This document shows positions 1 through 8,192 of a stretch of DNA of 64,000 bases, in pieces. The position numbers were made by a program, and so were the translations under genes. Numbering within the stretch: the first letter of the stretch is position 1; every line of letters begins with the position of its first letter. Origin of the DNA: Alteromonas australica (lineage in GTDB: Bacteria > Pseudomonadota > Gammaproteobacteria > Enterobacterales > Alteromonadaceae); NCBI RefSeq assembly GCF_000730385.1, contig NZ_CP008849.1, forward strand, positions 3,906,001 to 3,970,000. The letters are read 5' to 3'. The notes below the pieces were generated by a model. That model was not told where the DNA came from. It was given only the letters and a program-made list of their open reading frames with translations, and ran no database searches.

Positions 1-124
1 TGTAAAAAATATCAGCGACATCTCCGACAAAGGGAATAAGTTCCTTTTCAATGTAATCTAAGAAAGCATCCGCTTTACCGCTGGGTACATCGGCAGTTGC
101 GTGTGGGGTAGGCGTATAATCTAT
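1..124 (-). pseudogene. Truncated alpha/beta hydrolase (esterase-like) fragment
   Basis: The minus strand is open from base 124 to the window edge and encodes about 41 residues starting IDYTPTPH and containing FLDYIEKELIPFV. The DYTPT motif followed by a FLxxIExELIPFV helix is what I recall from putative esterases of the esterase D / YbbA type, just before the nucleophile-elbow region. A TAG stop at 125-127 precedes it in frame and no ATG, GTG or TTG start lies between, so the normal N-terminal portion (about 100 residues in that family) is missing. I infer a 5'-truncated remnant beside the repair cluster. The end of the fragment (IPFVGDVADIFY) also resembles DUF4112 proteins, so the family call is tentative. 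The rest lies outside the window. Confidence 0.4.
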
Positions 125-249
125 CTATCAATATTCAAACTTACGAATGCTTTAGCAATAATAGTGAGTATTTCAAAGTAATGAGTTTGGTCTTCTCTCA
201 AATACCTAGGCGTGTGTCAGACTTGTCCCTGCTCCACCGCTGTTAGCTT

Positions 250-2703
250 TTATGACAAAAGCGCCCGTACTTCATCCAGCATACTTTCCGCTTCGGCATA
301 CAAGTTAGCTTGTTCTAGCATGGCGTGGGCGCCAGCCCCCTTTATTTGCTCACTTCTTACATCTAAAACAATAGGAATGGCCATAGGAGACACCTTTTCA
401 AGGTTGACCAATGTGGTTTTGCCTACATACCGAATAAGCAAATTCGCTAAGCGCTTTATGTCCAGCAGCTCACGCTCAGCATCTGCTCGGGCTACGGTTA
501 ATAAGATATGGTCGGGGTCGTGCTCTCTCAGCGTATCGTAAATTAAATCGGTTGAGAAAGTGACTTGCTTCATGGTTTTTTGCGCCGCATGGTAGCGCTG
601 CTCCGTTAATCCACTCACCACAGCCACCTGCCTGAATGAACGCTTCAGCATTGGCGCCTGTAACATCCAGTCTTCTAACTCATCGCCCAGAATATCCGGT
701 TGAAATAAGGTGGTAAGCTGCGCCTCACTAATACGATTTACCGCGCTAATCGACAGCCCATAGTCTGTCACACTAAAACTCAGCGGCTTAATGCTCATCT
801 TTTCCATACGCCGAGTAATTAACATGCCTAAGGTTTGGTTGGCCTTTCTGCCGTCAAAGGTATAAAAAAGCGTGTAATGGGTTTGTCTAAATGGAAATTG
901 CTCAACCAACAGTTGCCCTGGAGACGGTAAGGTTGAGAAAGCTTGTTGCAAGCCTAACCACTCTTTCACTTGTGCTGGTAAATTACGCCACATGGAAGGG
1001 TTAGCAAGAATATCCCTTACGCCGTCGGCTAAGAACGTAGATAAGGGCATTTGCCCTCCGGCATAACTCGGTATTTTTGCTTCTTTCGCCTTCGCCGGTT
1101 TTGCATGTAATTGCATGTCGCGGATAGCCTCAAATTTAAGTACTTGCCCCGCAAAGTAAAAGGTATCTCCTGGCACTAACTGTTGCGCGAAATACTCTTC
1201 AACTTCGCCGATAACTTTACCTTGATTGCCCCGCCGAATGCGCTTTACTTTTAATCTTCCTGCTTCGACTATGGTACCTATATTTTGCCGGTGCCGCTGA
1301 ATCACTCGCTTGTTCGCGGGCGAATAGGTGCCATCGTTATTTTTAGTCAGCCGTTGGTATCGTTCATAGGCATTTAAGGCGCTACCGCCATCAAGGGTGA
1401 ATTGCCACAATTTGTTAAAGTCGTCTTTGTCCAACCCTTGATAGGGCGTAGCGTTTAGTATTTCTTTATACAGCGCTTCAGGTGTACTAGGGTAACTACA
1501 CAAACAATTCAGTATGAACTGAGGGATAATATCCATCGCCCCGGGTTGGGGAGACTCACCATCTAGCTGCCCTTTTTTTATCGCGGTAATCGCCGCCTGG
1601 CACTCTAGCGCCTCAAACCTATTTGCTGGCACAAGAAGCGCATCACTCGGTTCATCCAATCTATGGTTGGCTCGGCCTATTCGCTGGAGTAAACGGCTTA
1701 CCCCTTTAGGCGCGCCAACTTGAATGACTTTATCCACATCCCCCCAGTCGATCCCAAGCTCAAGTGCTGACGTACACACTACAGCTCGTAGTTCACCAGT
1801 AGCCATCAAGGATTCCGTTTTTCGCCTTTGCTCTTTACTCAAAGAGCCATGGTAAAGCGCAATGGGCAGCGCCTGTGTATTGGCTTCCCATAAATGTTGG
1901 AATAGCATCTCAGCTTGTGCTCGCGTATTGACAAACACTAAAGCAGTGCGTGCTTGAGCGATAGCGTGGTAAATATCGTCAATAGCATAGCGCGCCATAA
2001 ATCCGCCAAACGGTATCCTAGCCTTGGATTTCACTATTTTTATCTTTGGCTTTTTACCCGCTTTCACTTTTATAACGTGAGCCGTATTTTCACTACCGGC
2101 CAACCAAGCACCTAACGTTTGGGGGTAAGCCACGGTGGCTGATAACCCTATCCGTTGAAGGTCGGGCGACAACGTATTTAGCCGCGCTAAGGCTAGCGAT
2201 AAAAAGTCGCCCCGTTTGTTCGTATTTAAGCTGTGCGCTTCATCGATGATCACCCGCTTAAGCTTGCCAAATAAGGTGTCTGCGTCCGCATAACTTAGCA
2301 TCAGCATAAGAGACTCTGGGGTAGTGAGCAAAATGTGCGGCGGCTTTCGTCGCTGCCTTTGCCGTTTATGAGAGGGGGTATCTCCGGTACGGGTTTCGGC
2401 AGTAATCGGCAATGCCATTTCTTCAATGGGCTGCAGCAAGTTTCTGTGAATATCTTGAGTCAGTGCTTTTAGCGGCGAGATATAAAGTGTATGTAGGCCC
2501 TTATGCTGATTTTCAGTTAGCTCGACTAAGCTAGGTAAAAATCCCGATAGGGTTTTCCCAGCGCCCGTAGGCGCTATTAGTAACGTCACCTTGTACTTAT
2601 CTTTATTCACTAACATTTGCTTTTGATAAGGTCGCAAACGCCATGCCTTACTCGAAAACCAATGTGTAAAAACGTCAGGAATTGTTGGCCGCTTAGCTGT
2701 CAT
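250..2703 (-). CDS. Ligase-associated DNA-repair DEXH-box helicase (Lhr-like)
   Basis: This 817-residue superfamily 2 helicase has a Q-motif-like RPYQ near residue 25, Walker A APTGAGKT with Lys50, a DEAH box at 154-157, a SAT motif near 190, a C-terminal helicase domain with the RxGRxxH-type motif VI (QRIGRANHR), and a long C-terminal DEAD/H-associated region. This is the architecture of the Lhr-type helicase that travels with an ATP-dependent DNA ligase and a metallo-beta-lactamase-fold exonuclease. It is transcribed divergently from those two genes across 143 bp. In the family the gene for the phosphoesterase PdeM usually follows the helicase; here the helicase stop is followed only by non-coding sequence and a hydrolase remnant. 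The role is presumed to be unwinding or remodelling of DNA during repair in the cytoplasm. The substrate is not established from sequence. Confidence 0.9.
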   Translation of the reverse strand: MTAKRPTIPDVFTHWFSSKAWRLRPYQKQMLVNKDKYKVTLLIAPTGAGKTLSGFLPSLVELTENQHKGLHTLYISPLKALTQDIHRNLLQPIEEMALPITAETRTGDTPSHKRQRQRRKPPHILLTTPESLMLMLSYADADTLFGKLKRVIIDEAHSLNTNKRGDFLSLALARLNTLSPDLQRIGLSATVAYPQTLGAWLAGSENTAHVIKVKAGKKPKIKIVKSKARIPFGGFMARYAIDDIYHAIAQARTALVFVNTRAQAEMLFQHLWEANTQALPIALYHGSLSKEQRRKTESLMATGELRAVVCTSALELGIDWGDVDKVIQVGAPKGVSRLLQRIGRANHRLDEPSDALLVPANRFEALECQAAITAIKKGQLDGESPQPGAMDIIPQFILNCLCSYPSTPEALYKEILNATPYQGLDKDDFNKLWQFTLDGGSALNAYERYQRLTKNNDGTYSPANKRVIQRHRQNIGTIVEAGRLKVKRIRRGNQGKVIGEVEEYFAQQLVPGDTFYFAGQVLKFEAIRDMQLHAKPAKAKEAKIPSYAGGQMPLSTFLADGVRDILANPSMWRNLPAQVKEWLGLQQAFSTLPSPGQLLVEQFPFRQTHYTLFYTFDGRKANQTLGMLITRRMEKMSIKPLSFSVTDYGLSISAVNRISEAQLTTLFQPDILGDELEDWMLQAPMLKRSFRQVAVVSGLTEQRYHAAQKTMKQVTFSTDLIYDTLREHDPDHILLTVARADAERELLDIKRLANLLIRYVGKTTLVNLEKVSPMAIPIVLDVRSEQIKGAGAHAMLEQANLYAEAESMLDEVRALLS

Positions 2704-2846
2704 AAACGCTCGTTGGATGTCTTACATCAGAGTAAAATCTATACGTTGCTCATTCTCATAGGTTTATTTTGTTTTATATTCAACCAATTGCAACCTACCA
2801 ACGTACCCATTTTCAACGTTGTTAAAACACCCTTAATGTAGGAGTC

Positions 2847-3866
2847 ATGGTGCACCCGTCAAAGTGGATGAAGCCAGATGAGATTGGCTTGTTTTGCATA
2901 CCCGGTGGTTTTTATATCGACCCCATGCAAAACGTGAGCACAGCCTTGATAACCCATGGACACGCAGACCATGCGAGGGCTGGTCATAAGCAGGTATTCG
3001 CTAGTCGCGAAACCCTCGCGATTATGCGTACTCGTTATGGTGACGACATGGCCAAAGAGCAGCATGTGGTTGATATGGAGGTGACCTATCATTTTGGTGA
3101 AGTGGCCGTTACCTTTTTCCCCGCAGGGCATATTTTAGGCTCGTGTCAGATACTGATTGAATATGGGGGCTATCGACTTGTGGTATCTGGAGATTACAAA
3201 CGCAGACATGATCCTACTTGTCCGCCATTTAAGGTTATCCCATGCGACATTCTCATTACGGAAGCCACCTTTGGTTTACCGGTTTTTACTCACCCTCCCA
3301 TTGACGTTGAAATTGCTAAATTGCTTCACTCTCTTACTGTGTTCCCTAACAGATGTCACCTTGTGGGTGCCTATGCATTAGGCAAATGTCAGCGAGTGAT
3401 TTTGGCGCTAAGAAATGCGGGATACACGAAACCCATTTACCTTCATGGCGCTCAAATTAAGTTGTGCCTTCTGTATCAAGAAATGGGGATCGCATTAGGC
3501 GAGCTTGTACCGGTCAGCGAAGTGAACGACAAAGCTTCTCTGGCGGGAGAAATAGTGCTTGCGCCACCATCAGCCCTGGCCGACCGCTGGTCTCGAAGTT
3601 TGCCCCAAGTTCGCCCCGTCATGGCCTCAGGCTGGATGCAGATACGGGCGCGAGCGAAGCAACGGAATGCAGAGTTACCTTTAATTATTTCCGACCATTG
3701 CGATTGGCCAGAACTGTTACAGACCATCACAGAAGTTAACCCTAAAGAGGTCTGGGTTACTCATGGAAGGGAAGATGCGCTCATGTATCAAGCTGAAAAA
3801 ATGGGTTACAAAGCAAGGGCTTTATCATTAGTGGGCTACGACGAAGATGAACAAGGGGCATCATGA
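2847..3866 (+). CDS. Ligase-associated DNA-damage-response exonuclease (beta-CASP)
   Basis: This 339-residue protein has the metallo-beta-lactamase metal motif HGHADH at residues 37-42, a second conserved stretch around PAGHILGSCQ, the SGDYKRR aspartate motif and a C-terminal THGRED motif. These are typical of the beta-CASP nucleases (SNM1/CPSF-like) found beside bacterial ATP-dependent ligases. An AGGAG ribosome-binding site lies only two bases before the ATG at 2847; the adjacent GTG at 2850 has better spacing and may be the true start. The stop codon directly abuts the ligase start, so the two are translated from one message. I infer DNA end-processing before ligation. The exact polarity and substrate cannot be read from the sequence. 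Confidence 0.9.
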   Translation: MVHPSKWMKPDEIGLFCIPGGFYIDPMQNVSTALITHGHADHARAGHKQVFASRETLAIMRTRYGDDMAKEQHVVDMEVTYHFGEVAVTFFPAGHILGSCQILIEYGGYRLVVSGDYKRRHDPTCPPFKVIPCDILITEATFGLPVFTHPPIDVEIAKLLHSLTVFPNRCHLVGAYALGKCQRVILALRNAGYTKPIYLHGAQIKLCLLYQEMGIALGELVPVSEVNDKASLAGEIVLAPPSALADRWSRSLPQVRPVMASGWMQIRARAKQRNAELPLIISDHCDWPELLQTITEVNPKEVWVTHGREDALMYQAEKMGYKARALSLVGYDEDEQGAS

Positions 3867-5450
3867 GTGAAAGCGTTCAGTGAATTACTAGAACAAGTGT
3901 ATTTTACATCGAGTAATAATGCGAAAGCGGAGCTTATTAAAGCCTATTTAGCCGCCACGCCCGATCCGGATAGGGGGTGGGCAATTGCAGCCATGGCCGG
4001 AACATTGAAGTTCGACTTTTTTAAGCGAAATACAATAAAGAAACTGATTAGCGAAAACGTGGACCCGGCCCTTTTTGCGATGAGTTATGATTATGTAGGC
4101 GAAGTCAGTGAAACTGTGGCGCATTTATGGCCTCACTACACGCCCGTTAGCCCTTTGCCTTCACTTAGTGAAACCGTAGAAACCTTTCAACATGTCAGCC
4201 GAAAAAACGTATCAACTACCTTAGCTCAATACCTTTCTAAAATGACACCCGCGCAACGCTGGGCACTACTTAAGCTGGGCACTAGAGGGCTTAGAATAGG
4301 AGTATCTGCCCGTTCCATTAAACACATATTGGCAGACTATGGAAATAAAGATATCAAGGACATTGAAACCTTGTGGCATGGCGTAAAGCCACCTTATACA
4401 GAACTGCTTGAATGGTTAGACAACAAGGCGCCAAAACCAGATATTTCTGGCCACGTGACCTTTCACCCCGTGATGCTATCCCACCCCATAGAAGACAAAG
4501 AGATTGATACGTTCACCCCCAAGGATTGGCAAATAGAAAACAAGTTTGATGGTATACGGGTACAACTTTCTTGCCAAACTGGTGCCGCCGACCCTGAAAA
4601 GGCACTTTATTCAAGAACGGGGGATGATATTAGCCAGAGTTTTCCTGACTTGCTAGGCGCGGTATCGGGTCATATGGTATTAGATGGTGAGCTGCTCGTC
4701 ATGCATGGCGACACGGTAGACACCTTCAATGCGTTACAGCAACGCTTGAACAAAAAGCGCCCTTCTCAAACTCTACTATCCTCCTTGCCCGCTGCCCTTA
4801 TGGTATATGACACCCTTGTATTAGACGGTAAAGATATGACTCACCTTCCTTTAGTACAGCGTCGGCAGCAACTTGAAAAATACCTGTCCAAGGGGGCACC
4901 TGAACGCCTTCATTTATCACCCTTACTGCAGGCCGATTCAGTCAATGACCTGCGTGATTTACATCAAAGCGTGTGTGAAAATCGTGCAATAGAAGGTTTA
5001 ATGCTGAAGCGTTTAGATAGCACTTATGTACCGGGGCGACCTAAAGGACAGTGGTATAAGTGGAAGCGAGATGCGCTCACTGTAGATGCGGTGATTATGT
5101 ATGCACAACGTGGGCATGGAAAGCGCTCTAGCTTTTACTCCGACTTTACCTTCGGAGCATGGCAAGGTGAGCGGTTATTACCCATAGGGAAAGCCTATTC
5201 TGGCTTTACCGATGAGGAGTTAAAAAAGCTAGACAATTGGGTTAGGCGCAACGCCATTGGCCGCTTTGGCCCAGTAAGGGAAGTGAAAAAAAGCTTGGTG
5301 GTTGAAGTGGCCTTCGACGCCGTGCACCCATCAAGTAGACACAAGTCGGGGGTTGCTATGCGGTTTCCTAGGATCCACAGAATTAGATGGGATAAACCGG
5401 CCGAACAAGCCGATACCCTTGCAAGCGTTAAGTCGCTCATTGAAACCTAA
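3867..5450 (+). CDS. ATP-dependent DNA ligase (repair-cluster type)
   Basis: This 527-residue ATP-dependent DNA ligase seals nicks using a lysyl-AMP intermediate. The nucleotidyl-transferase motif I is ENKFDGIR, with the predicted AMP-accepting Lys226; motif III (LDGELLV), motif IV (EGLMLK) and motif V (GQWYKWKR) follow in order. An alpha-helical DNA-binding domain occupies about residues 1-190 and an OB-fold about 420-527. The start is a GTG immediately after the exonuclease stop; the ATG seen three bases earlier is in another frame and soon stops. It forms an operon with the exonuclease and is divergent from the helicase. It supplements the NAD-dependent ligase LigA expected elsewhere in the chromosome. 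Confidence 0.93.
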   Translation: MKAFSELLEQVYFTSSNNAKAELIKAYLAATPDPDRGWAIAAMAGTLKFDFFKRNTIKKLISENVDPALFAMSYDYVGEVSETVAHLWPHYTPVSPLPSLSETVETFQHVSRKNVSTTLAQYLSKMTPAQRWALLKLGTRGLRIGVSARSIKHILADYGNKDIKDIETLWHGVKPPYTELLEWLDNKAPKPDISGHVTFHPVMLSHPIEDKEIDTFTPKDWQIENKFDGIRVQLSCQTGAADPEKALYSRTGDDISQSFPDLLGAVSGHMVLDGELLVMHGDTVDTFNALQQRLNKKRPSQTLLSSLPAALMVYDTLVLDGKDMTHLPLVQRRQQLEKYLSKGAPERLHLSPLLQADSVNDLRDLHQSVCENRAIEGLMLKRLDSTYVPGRPKGQWYKWKRDALTVDAVIMYAQRGHGKRSSFYSDFTFGAWQGERLLPIGKAYSGFTDEELKKLDNWVRRNAIGRFGPVREVKKSLVVEVAFDAVHPSSRHKSGVAMRFPRIHRIRWDKPAEQADTLASVKSLIET

Positions 5451-5458
5451 AAGCGCAG

Positions 5459-5492
5459 GCTACTTATTGCCTGTAACCTGGCAATAAGTAGC
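5459..5492. repeat. Perfect 13-bp inverted repeat between convergent genes
   Basis: GCTACTTATTGCC is followed by an 8-base loop and its exact reverse complement. It sits between the ligase stop and the fructokinase stop, which converge. There is no T-run on either side, so it may be a transcript-end hairpin rather than a canonical intrinsic terminator. Confidence 0.6.
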
Positions 5493-5509
5493 ACCAATAT
5501 ATGTCAGAA

Positions 5510-6478
5510 CTATTGTGCAATATCAGTTTGTGTAGGCAACGCACTGAATGCGCCATACTGCGTCACGGTGAACGCGCCACAGCGAATAGCAAATTCTGTT
5601 GCAGCACTCACATTCTCAAAACTTTCTACCCAAGCATTAAATTCTGTGGTGTTGGCCACTTGCGTAGTGAGGTAATAGAGGAAACCTCCGATGAAGGAAT
5701 CTCCAGCTGCTGTGGTATCTTTTACATCCATTTTAGGTGACGCTAACGTACCGCTAAATTCCCGCGTGATGTATTGAATAGGCTCGCCACCGTCGGTAAC
5801 CAATACCACTTTCACGCCACTGTCTAACCATTGCTGGACTTTTTCTTTGGCATTTTCTTCGCCGTACAATTCAGCCAGCTCTTCTTTACTCGCCTTCAGC
5901 ACGGTCACTTTCTTAGCGACTTCGTCAATACGACCCGGCGCGTTCGCTGTATCATCCCAGAAAGCCGGGCGGTAATTGATATCTAAACACACCATCATAT
6001 TGGCTTGCTTAGCTTTCTCTAAAATATATTCTGTACCTGGAATAAGCTCTGGCCCTGCGATAGATCCTGAACAAAAATGCAATATGCTGCTTTCATCACA
6101 GTTTACTGTAGCCAGGTCGTCTTCGTTAATATGTTTATGCGCGGCATTGTCGACATAAAAATCAAAAGAGCGCTCACCATCTGCGTCTAGGTTGACGAAC
6201 GCAAGAGCTGTATTGCCTTTGTCACAACGCCATACATGGTCGGTGTTCACGTTATAGTGGTTTAACATTTCCGTTAAAAATGCGCCGAAAGTGTCGTTAC
6301 CCACTTTCGACACCATGGCACTTTCTCCGCCTAACTGAGCAACCCCAACGGCCACATTAGCAGGAGCGCCACCAGCATAAGGCTGGAATGGCTTCATTGC
6401 GGGAATATTGCCCTCTTTGGGCGCGGCGCCTTGGCTCAACATATCGATTAATACTTCGCCTAAACATAAAACTTTCAT
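5510..6478 (-). CDS. Fructokinase, PfkB/ribokinase family
   Basis: This 322-residue PfkB-family sugar kinase phosphorylates a sugar, most likely fructose to fructose-6-phosphate, with ATP in the cytoplasm. The N-terminal signature GGAPANVAVGVAQLGG (about residues 36-51) and the C-terminal anion-hole motif DTTAAGDSFIGGF with its catalytic Asp are both present. The overall sequence, including the GEVLIDM start and the PFQPYAGGAPANVA stretch, is closest to bacterial fructokinases. It is divergent from a ROK-family regulator across 473 bp, which suggests that it is the regulated target. No sugar transporter or invertase lies beside it, so the physiological sugar (fructose, or fructose from sucrose or mannitol) is an inference. 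Confidence 0.85.
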   Translation of the reverse strand: MKVLCLGEVLIDMLSQGAAPKEGNIPAMKPFQPYAGGAPANVAVGVAQLGGESAMVSKVGNDTFGAFLTEMLNHYNVNTDHVWRCDKGNTALAFVNLDADGERSFDFYVDNAAHKHINEDDLATVNCDESSILHFCSGSIAGPELIPGTEYILEKAKQANMMVCLDINYRPAFWDDTANAPGRIDEVAKKVTVLKASKEELAELYGEENAKEKVQQWLDSGVKVVLVTDGGEPIQYITREFSGTLASPKMDVKDTTAAGDSFIGGFLYYLTTQVANTTEFNAWVESFENVSAATEFAIRCGAFTVTQYGAFSALPTQTDIAQ

Positions 6479-6951
6479 TTTCCACCTCAGAGCATTTCAA
6501 GTAGTTAGTCATTAACATTTGTTGTTTGAGCGAAGGTATTGCTGGAGTACATTGCTCACTTTCGCACCTGAGAGCCTAGCGCAGTATGTCATGCTTTGCT
6601 CATATTAAGTGCCAATGCGTTAATGATTCGTTAATCAAATTCGCGACAGTATTCACCAACGCGACAAATAAATCAACCATGTTGATTTATTTATTTCGTT
6701 GTTTGTTTTTTAAACTCACCGTCGTCATTTTTATGTTTTTGAATCTAGGGAATTTTTAGAGTAGGTTGATATTTATGACAGTAATCTAAAAACCACAGTG
6801 CAAATACCTAGGTGAACGACTTCATTTCACAAATCATAACGAGGCAGTTTAGACATGACATGAATCTTTTTATTACGGCAGGGAGGCAAAATAAATCAGC
6901 AAATATGATATAAATGATGTTATACACCGCGCGAAGGAATGATCAACTCAC
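6479..6951. promoter_or_regulatory. 473-bp divergent control region of fructokinase and ROK gene
   Basis: No gene is visible. The region must hold both promoters. Besides the palindrome listed separately there is a direct repeat of TTAACG with an 11-base period near 6616-6632, close to the fructokinase, and AT-rich sequence (TATAAA, TTATAC) near 6905-6925 just upstream of the ROK start. I could not pick firm -35/-10 pairs. Confidence 0.5.
6666..6692. promoter_or_regulatory. 27-bp palindrome, candidate ROK operator
   Basis: AAATAAATCAAC, a three-base spacer CAT, and GTTGATTTATTT form a perfect 12-bp inverted repeat. Its AT-rich arms and position midway between a divergent regulator and kinase gene are what one expects of a dimeric repressor operator. 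The assignment to the ROK protein is inference. Confidence 0.6.
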
Positions 6952-8115
6952 ATGACGACTGCAGAAGCTCCAACCCTTCTCGACCCTCGTACTCAAAACG
7001 AACGCGACATGTTACGGCTTATAAGGCAAGAACGTGCCTTACCTAAAGCTGAGATAGCCAAGCGTACGGGCCTGTCCGCGCAATCAGCGACAGTGATTAT
7101 TAATAAACTTGAGGCGGATGGGCTAGTGTGTCGGTTGCCCGCGATTCGTGGAGGGGTAGGCCAACCCAAAATTCCCTTTGGCCTAAATGCACAAGGTGCA
7201 TTTAGCGTCGGGCTTAAAATTGGTCGCCGCAGTTATGACATGCTGTTGCTAGACCTTTCTGGTCACGTTCGTGCCACACTTCATGAAAATATCGCTTACC
7301 CCACGGTAGACTCTTTACTTACCTTTTCACAGCGTGCTTTTGCACTTTTAGCACAACAACTGAATGAAGAAGGTGTATCACGCATTCGAGGCTTGGGTGT
7401 TGCCATGCCCTTTGAAATATGGAGTTGGGCTGAAGAAGCTGGTGCATCAGTTGAAGCGTTGAACGCCTGGCGTACCGTTGATATTAAGCAAGAGCTTGAA
7501 AACCAACTGCATTTACCGGTATTTGTCAGTAACGACGCCACCGCCGCATGTGGCGCAGAAATGGCCTTTGGTAATAGCCAACGTCTTAATAACTATATGT
7601 ATATGTTTGTGGGTACATTTTTAGGTGGCGGCTTGGTCATTAACGGTAATTTATTTACCGGTAAATCGGGTAACGCAGGGGCAATAGGTTCGTTACCCTT
7701 CCTTGCGCCGCACAGCACACATGGCGCAGAATCCAGCCAGCTTATTACGCAGTCATCTTTGTACCTACTAGAAAAGGCACTGACCCATAAAGGTGAAAAC
7801 GGCCTTCGCATTTACGATGACACTGAACATTGGCCTGCTTATGGTGAAGTATTGGATAATTGGATACAGCAAGCTTCATTGGGGTTAGCTCACGCTGCAC
7901 ACTGTGCCTTTACCTTGCTTGATCTTGACGGCGTTATTATTGAAGGGGCTATGCCACTAAAAATAAAGCAGCAGCTGGTAGAGAAAACAAAAACGGCACT
8001 TGCTAATGTAGACCATCGAGGCGTTAATTTCGGGCGCGTAAAAGCGGGCGAAGTTGGCAGTAAAGCCCAGTCTATCGGCAGCGCTAATTTGCCTTTAATT
8101 GCTAACTACTACTAA
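6952..8115 (+). CDS. ROK-family transcriptional regulator (NagC/Mlc-like)
   Basis: This 387-residue protein has an N-terminal winged helix-turn-helix (about residues 15-75, with KAEIAKRTGLSAQSATVIIN) fused to a sugar-kinase-like ROK domain (about 80-387). The ROK domain keeps NDATAA (Asp195) and the glycine-rich FLGGGLVING. The ROK signature GxxGNAGExGH is altered: the expected Glu and His are Ala244 and Ser247, and no cysteine-rich zinc site is present. I infer a regulator that binds a sugar but has no kinase activity. It is divergent from a fructokinase and probably represses it in response to fructose or another sugar. The start ATG is preceded by GAAGGAA about 11 bases upstream. Confidence 0.87.
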   Translation: MTTAEAPTLLDPRTQNERDMLRLIRQERALPKAEIAKRTGLSAQSATVIINKLEADGLVCRLPAIRGGVGQPKIPFGLNAQGAFSVGLKIGRRSYDMLLLDLSGHVRATLHENIAYPTVDSLLTFSQRAFALLAQQLNEEGVSRIRGLGVAMPFEIWSWAEEAGASVEALNAWRTVDIKQELENQLHLPVFVSNDATAACGAEMAFGNSQRLNNYMYMFVGTFLGGGLVINGNLFTGKSGNAGAIGSLPFLAPHSTHGAESSQLITQSSLYLLEKALTHKGENGLRIYDDTEHWPAYGEVLDNWIQQASLGLAHAAHCAFTLLDLDGVIIEGAMPLKIKQQLVEKTKTALANVDHRGVNFGRVKAGEVGSKAQSIGSANLPLIANYY

Positions 8116-8140
8116 ATTTCACACCCATTAAGCCATAAAG

Positions 8141-8166
8141 AAAGGAAGTGATTCACCACTTCCTTT
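8141..8166. terminator. Hairpin between convergent ROK and peptidase genes
   Basis: AAAGGAAGTG and CACTTCCTTT form a perfect 10-bp stem with a six-base loop. Only three T residues end the right arm, so termination is plausible but not canonical. Confidence 0.5.
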
Positions 8167-8192
8167 AACTCGTTAACGGGTTTTCTCTAAAA

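Noticed and set aside
1..115. Reading the left-edge fragment as a DUF4112 paralogue because of IPFVGDVADIFY
   Set aside because: The preceding DYTPTPH and FLDYIEKEL segments fit an esterase better and not the DUF4112 N-terminal helix, though I keep it as a possibility.
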